Positions 37,531-41,561 of a stretch of 41,561 bases of DNA are shown piece after piece (position 1 is the stretch's first letter; each line of letters opens with the position of its first letter). The position numbers were made by a program, and so were the translations under genes. The notes below the pieces were generated by a model, which ran no database searches, had not been told where the DNA came from, and worked only from the letters and a program-made list of their open reading frames with translations. Source of the DNA: an uncultured Christensenella sp. (lineage in GTDB: Bacteria; Bacillota; Clostridia; Christensenellales; Borkfalkiaceae); NCBI GenBank assembly GCA_910586365.1, contig CAJUGP010000018.1, positions 1 to 41,561 on the forward strand, read 5' to 3'.

Positions 37531-39177
37531 ATGTCAAAAACGATAAATTGCGGAACTTTTCGTAAGATGGTTCTCGTGGGCGCGAAGCAGCTCGAAAGCA
37601 ATCGGGCTAAGGTCGACGCGCTCAACGTGTTCCCCGTACCGGACGGAGATACCGGTACGAATATGTCGCTCACGATGCAATCCGCCGTCAAGGAGCTGAA
37701 CTCCACGGCGGCAAGCGATTTTCCTGCCGTATGCGACTGTATTTCCAAAGGCGCTTTGCGCGGTGCGCGCGGTAATTCGGGCGTAATTTTATCACAGATT
37801 TTCCGCGGCATCTGTTCGGTGCTGCATAACGTAAAAGCCGAGGTGGACACCAAAACGTTCGCCAAGGCGTTGGAAGCGGGCACCAAAGTGGCTTACGGCG
37901 CCGTTTCCATTCCCAAAGAGGGCACGATTTTAACCGTCGTGCGCATGATGAGCGAATTTGCCGTGAAGAACGCGGGCAAAAACCGCGAATTCGAGGCGTT
38001 CCTTCCCGCCGTCATCAAAGAGGGCGACAGGGCGCTCGCCATGACGCCCGATCTTTTGCCCGTACTCAAAAAAGCGGGCGTCGTCGATTCGGGCGGCGTG
38101 GGCTTAATGACGATCATGCGCGGATTTTTGGCGGCGCTTACGGGCGACGAAGTCGTGACCGAGCTGCCGGGTGAAAGCGACCAACAGGCGCAGGATACCG
38201 AGTTCGGCGACAATTCTGACATTATCAACATGGATTTGGGCGATATTCAGTATGCTTATTGCACCGAATTCTTTATTATCAACTTGAAAAAATCGACGAC
38301 GCTTGCCGATATCGACCGATTAAGGGAAGATTTAATGGGTTTGGGCGACAGCGTGATCTGCATCGGCGATTTGGAGATGGTAAAAGTGCATGTGCACACC
38401 AACCGCCCCGGCGTGGCGCTCACCTATGCGCTCGAATTGGGCGAGCTGGACCGTCCCAAAATCGAGAATATGCTCGAACAGAACCGAGCGCTCAAAGCAA
38501 AAATCGAGGCGGAAAAGAAAGATCAGGGCATGCTCGCCGTCTGCGCGGGCGGCGGTCTTTCGGATATTTTCAAGGATTTGTTCGTCGATCGCGTGATCGA
38601 AGGCGGACAGACGATGAACCCTTCGGCTTCCGACATTGCCACGGCGGTGCAGAAAATCAACGCCGACAACGTGTTCGTCTTTCCCAACAATAAAAATATT
38701 ATTTTGGCGGCGGAACAGGCGAAGGCGCTTGTCGAAAACCGCACGATCCACGTTATTCCCACCAAAAACGTGCCGCAGGGCTTTGCCGCGGCGTTGGCGT
38801 TCAGTCCCGACGCGAGCGCGGAAGAAAATAAAACGAATATGATCCATTCGCTCGACAATATCCGCGCGGGACAGGTTACGCACGCCGTCCGTACGACCAA
38901 AGTAAACGGATTTTCGATCAAAGAGGGCGACATTATCGGTTTGGACGATAAAAAGATCCTTGCCAAGAGCGAAAATGTCGACGAGGCGGTGCTCAAGCTC
39001 CTCGATAAGCTCAAAGACGAAACGCACGAGGTCATTTCGCTCTATTACGGCGAAGGCGTAAAGGAAGAAGAAGCCGCCGCGCTTGCCGAAAAAGTGCAGG
39101 AAGCGTTCCCCGATTGCGATATCGACTATCATTACGGCGGACAGCCCGTGTACTATTATATTCTTTCCTTGGAATAA
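37531..39177 (+). CDS. fakA: Fatty acid kinase catalytic subunit FakA (DAK domain, YloV)
   Basis: 548 residues. The N-terminal DhaL/DAK domain has NVFPVPDGDTGTNMSLTMQ (32-50), where D38 and D40 should coordinate magnesium-ATP. It also has GARGNSGVILSQIFRG and DSGGVGLMTIMRGFL. A middle domain (from about 235, YCTEFFIINL) and a C-terminal DegV-like region (from about 330, GMLAVCAGGGLSDIFKDL) follow. With a FakB lipid-binding partner, which is not in this window, it phosphorylates exogenous fatty acids. GGGAG precedes the ATG. Confidence 0.94.
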   Translation: MSKTINCGTFRKMVLVGAKQLESNRAKVDALNVFPVPDGDTGTNMSLTMQSAVKELNSTAASDFPAVCDCISKGALRGARGNSGVILSQIFRGICSVLHNVKAEVDTKTFAKALEAGTKVAYGAVSIPKEGTILTVVRMMSEFAVKNAGKNREFEAFLPAVIKEGDRALAMTPDLLPVLKKAGVVDSGGVGLMTIMRGFLAALTGDEVVTELPGESDQQAQDTEFGDNSDIINMDLGDIQYAYCTEFFIINLKKSTTLADIDRLREDLMGLGDSVICIGDLEMVKVHVHTNRPGVALTYALELGELDRPKIENMLEQNRALKAKIEAEKKDQGMLAVCAGGGLSDIFKDLFVDRVIEGGQTMNPSASDIATAVQKINADNVFVFPNNKNIILAAEQAKALVENRTIHVIPTKNVPQGFAAALAFSPDASAEENKTNMIHSLDNIRAGQVTHAVRTTKVNGFSIKEGDIIGLDDKKILAKSENVDEAVLKLLDKLKDETHEVISLYYGEGVKEEEAAALAEKVQEAFPDCDIDYHYGGQPVYYYILSLE

Positions 39178-39183
39178 ACTGAC

Positions 39184-39209
39184 AAAAGAGCGGCGCGCCC
39201 GCTCTTTTT
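39184..39209 (+). terminator. Terminator of asp23-fakA
   Basis: AAAAGAGCGG (39184-39193) with CCGCTCTTTT (39199-39208), loop CGCGC, and one more T. Confidence 0.88.
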
Positions 39210-39229
39210 GTTTTTAAGCGCATGGGTGA

Positions 39230-39500
39230 GGAGGAGATGTCTCGACTTCGCTCGTCATGACAGTTAAAAAAATGACATGACGGAAAAAATACAACAATTT
39301 TGTCATTCCGAGAAGGAAAGCGGTTTGTCATTCCGAGAAGGAAAGCGGTTTGTCATTCCGAGAAGGAAAGCGGTTTGTCATTCCGAGAAGGAAAGCGGTT
39401 ATGTCATTCCGAGATGAAACACGGCTTGTCATTCCGAGCTGGAAAGCGGTTTGTCATTCCGAGATGAAACACGGCTTGTCATTCCGAGCTTGCCGAGGAA
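39230..39500. repeat. Dispersed repeat remnant and 25-bp minisatellite
   Basis: 39230-39262 holds a remnant of the repeat family (GATGTCTCGACTTCGCTCGTCATGACAG). From 39301 there are eight units of 25 bp (one of 26), each starting TGTCATTCCGAGA or TGTCATTCCGAGC. Variants end in AAGGAAAGCGGTT, TGGAAAGCGGTT or TGAAACACGGCT. The last unit (39477) continues into the standard repeat sequence GCCGAGGAATC. No spacers of unique sequence, so not CRISPR. Confidence 0.9.
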
Positions 39501-39518
39501 TCTTTCCTTTATTATAAT
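39490..39518 (+). promoter_or_regulatory. Promoter of recG, -35 in the last repeat unit
   Basis: TTGCCG (39490-39495), 17 bases, TATAAT (39513-39518). The -35 lies within the terminal repeat copy, where the usual CTGTCGAGG has become TTGCCGAGG. Confidence 0.6.
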
Positions 39519-39535
39519 ATATTGAATAAAAAATC

Positions 39536-41539
39536 ATGAAAATATCTCAGCTTCGGAACATAACCGAGAAACGCGCAAAAGAATTTGAAAAATTGGGGAT
39601 AAGCGATACGGACGCGCTGATCCGCTATTTTCCGCGCGCTTATCTCGATATGACCGACCGCGTTTCTCTGCGCGAGGTGTTTCATAACGATACGGCTTTG
39701 ATCGCCTGTACGCTCGTCGCCGTCGAGCCTGTGCGAAAGGGTGCGCGCACGCGTTACGTACGGGCGCGGTTTCAGCAAAACGGCGATTATTTTACGGCAA
39801 TTTGGTTTAATATGCCGTACGTTTATCACAATTTGAAAACGGGCGATTATTTGCTCTACGGGCGCGTGCAGAACCGTTACGGGCAGCCTTCCGTCGTCAA
39901 TCCGACGTTTGAGCGGTTGGAACGCAACGTTCGGTTAAAAGGGCTTGTGCCCGTTTATCCGCTGCACGGATCGCTCACGCAGCGCACCGTACGCGAAAGC
40001 GTGCAGCATGCGTTAGCCGCGGAAAAAATAACGTCGGTCATTCCGCCGCAGCTGTGCGCGAAATACCGTCTTTCCGATCTTTCTCGGGCATTTTCTGCCG
40101 TTCATAAGCCCCAATCGCACGAAGAAATGCGTTCGGCGGCGGAGCGGATCGCGTTGGAAGAGTATTTTATACTGCTTTCGGCGTTCAAACTCATCAAGGG
40201 CGACGCGAACGAAGCACGGATCAACCGCTATTCCGTCACCGAGCGCGACGTTGCGGAGTTTGAAAAACGCTTTACGTTTGCCTTCACCGCAGGGCAGCAG
40301 GCGGCGGTGCGCGCCGTGTTCAACAACGTGCACGCGCCGACGGTGATGAACCGCCTGTTGCAAGGCGACGTCGGCAGCGGCAAAACCGCCGTGGCGCTTA
40401 CGGGCATCTTTATGGCGGTGAAAAGCGGTTATCAAGCTGTATATCTTTCTCCGACCGAAGTGCTCGCCGCGCAAAACTTCGGATTGCTGCAAAAAACCTT
40501 TCCGGAATACCGGGTGGGGTATCTTGCGGGGTCGGCTACCGCCAAAGAAAAGCGCGAAGTAAAAGCGGCGCTCGCCGCAGGGGAAATCGATATTTTGTGC
40601 GGTACGCACGCCGTACTGCAAAGCGACGTCGTGTTTTGCAATCTTGCCTTCTGCGTATGCGACGAACAGCACCGTTTCGGTGTGGCGCAACGCAATATAT
40701 TGAGCGAAAAAGGACAAAAACCCGACGTTCTCGTCATGTCGGCAACGCCTATCCCGCGCACGCTTTCGCTTATTTTTTACGGCGATCTCGATATTACGAT
40801 CATTCCCGATAAGCCTAAGGAGCGGCAGGAAATTTCCACCGCGCTGATCTCCGAACGCAAGTACGACGATATGCTTTCCTATATCCGCGGCGAGGTGCAA
40901 AAGGGCAAACAGGCTTATTTCGTCTGTGCGAAAATCGAGGACGACGAGGGGGAGGTTACTTCGGTGACGGAGCTATTTGAGGAGCTGAAAGGGCGGTTGC
41001 CCTCGGTGCGGTTCGCGCTGTTGCACGGGCGCATGAAGGAGAAAGGGAAAAACGAAACGATGGCGGCGTTCAAACGCAAGGAAATCGACTGCCTTGTTTC
41101 GACCACGGTCATCGAGGTCGGCGTCGACGTGCCCGACGCTACCATTATGGTGATCATGAACGCCGAGCGATTCGGGCTTTCGCAGTTGCACCAGCTGCGC
41201 GGACGCGTCGGACGGGGGAGCGATAAGAGTTGGTGTTTTTTAACGGTCGGCGGGGGCGGCGAGGAAGCGCTCGAACGGCTCAATATTTTGAAAAGTACGA
41301 CCGACGGTTTCGCGCTTGCCGAAAAGGATTTGGAGCTGCGCGGCGGCGGCGATTTTTTGGGGACGCGCCAAAGCGGAAAATTTTTAAGCGAAATCAAGAA
41401 TCTGCGTTACGGCTCGGAAGTGATCTTCCAAGCGAAAAAACTTGCCGACGAAGCACTCGAAGGGCGGCTCAACTTCGAGGAAATTAAACGCGCCGCTATG
41501 CAAAAATACGAAAGTTTGAAAGATGTGGTACTAAATTAA
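39536..41539 (+). CDS. recG: ATP-dependent DNA helicase RecG
   Basis: 667 residues, full length. An N-terminal wedge/OB domain (about 1-200) with FPRAYLDMTDR and VPVYPLHGSLTQRT leads to the helicase core: Walker A GDVGSGKT (277-284), DEQH (376-379), SATPIPRTL, and in the second lobe LLHGRMK, STTVIEVGVDVPDATIMVIMNAERFGLSQLHQLRGRVGRG. The TRG-like end DGFALAEKDLELRGGGDFLGTRQSG is present. RecG remodels stalled forks and branched DNA. No clear ribosome binding site precedes the ATG and the leader is only about 11 A-rich bases, so initiation is atypical. Confidence 0.96.
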   Translation: MKISQLRNITEKRAKEFEKLGISDTDALIRYFPRAYLDMTDRVSLREVFHNDTALIACTLVAVEPVRKGARTRYVRARFQQNGDYFTAIWFNMPYVYHNLKTGDYLLYGRVQNRYGQPSVVNPTFERLERNVRLKGLVPVYPLHGSLTQRTVRESVQHALAAEKITSVIPPQLCAKYRLSDLSRAFSAVHKPQSHEEMRSAAERIALEEYFILLSAFKLIKGDANEARINRYSVTERDVAEFEKRFTFAFTAGQQAAVRAVFNNVHAPTVMNRLLQGDVGSGKTAVALTGIFMAVKSGYQAVYLSPTEVLAAQNFGLLQKTFPEYRVGYLAGSATAKEKREVKAALAAGEIDILCGTHAVLQSDVVFCNLAFCVCDEQHRFGVAQRNILSEKGQKPDVLVMSATPIPRTLSLIFYGDLDITIIPDKPKERQEISTALISERKYDDMLSYIRGEVQKGKQAYFVCAKIEDDEGEVTSVTELFEELKGRLPSVRFALLHGRMKEKGKNETMAAFKRKEIDCLVSTTVIEVGVDVPDATIMVIMNAERFGLSQLHQLRGRVGRGSDKSWCFLTVGGGGEEALERLNILKSTTDGFALAEKDLELRGGGDFLGTRQSGKFLSEIKNLRYGSEVIFQAKKLADEALEGRLNFEEIKRAAMQKYESLKDVVLN

Positions 41540-41557
41540 AAAAGCGCCGTTGCTTTT
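41540..41557 (+). terminator. Possible terminator after recG
   Basis: AAAAGC (41540-41545) with GCTTTT (41552-41557) and loop GCCGTT lies at the window edge. The short stem and truncated context leave it uncertain. Confidence 0.35.
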
Positions 41558-41561
41558 GCAA

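Noticed and set aside
39301..39500. CRISPR array
   Set aside because: Units are contiguous 25-bp repeats without unique spacers, and no cas genes are present.

Overview
The window is 41.6 kb of bacterial chromosome with a moderate GC content (AT-rich in a few islands). Gene content points to a Gram-positive-type Bacillota, most likely an uncultured gut-type Clostridia. The evidence is ylxM-ffh-rpsP-khpA, zinc-ribbon S14/L28/L32/L36, a large Alu-bearing SRP RNA, the rpmB-asp23-fakA-recG block, TmcAL, pta-ackA-rpmF, and TTGACA-N17-TATAAT promoters. I cannot name the genus.

Layout. (1) 1-1500: dispersed intergenic repeats and two divergent pairs, each a tiny XRE regulator facing a small protein. 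(2) 1518-3975: ylxM-ffh-rpsP-khpA, started from a consensus promoter whose -35 lies inside the preceding terminator. (3) 4039-16713: the S10-spc superoperon, rpsJ to rpmJ, with secY, adk, map and infA, behind a leader of about 250 nt that can form a pseudoknot. (4) 16720-19858: the alpha operon rpsM-rpsK-rpsD-rpoA-rplQ with its own promoter and a leader of about 210 nt. (5) 20004-22044: an M18 aminopeptidase and a two-TM zinc-ribbon protein. (6) 22055-23573: two more divergent XRE/small membrane protein pairs, separated by a block of dispersed repeats. (7) 23601-29077: SRP RNA (minus strand), Mrp-like ATPase, a membrane-anchored YegP-domain protein, two flavoproteins and a GNAT acetyltransferase. 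(8) 29078-31806: a repeat-filled gap and a GH43 arabinanase-type lipoprotein. (9) 31820-32674: a CatA-like acetyltransferase gene apparently inserted into a transcription terminator. (10) 32691-41539: tmcAL, pta-ackA, rpmF, rpmB, asp23-fakA, a 25-bp minisatellite, and recG.

How the genes work together. Most of the window is the translation and secretion core: ribosomal proteins, IF-1, RNA polymerase alpha, SecY, methionine aminopeptidase, and both SRP components (Ffh and its RNA, about 20 kb apart). Acetate fermentation and acetyl-phosphate metabolism are represented by pta-ackA. The accessory material lies in the gaps between these blocks.

Most interesting points: four divergent XRE/small-protein pairs whose shared promoters each carry a different palindrome; several genes whose -10 box sits exactly six bases before the ATG, implying leaderless mRNAs; an acetyltransferase insertion that split a terminator hairpin with a 9-bp duplication; and a possible H-type pseudoknot in the rpsJ leader. 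All calls come from reading the sequence; no database search or folding program was run.
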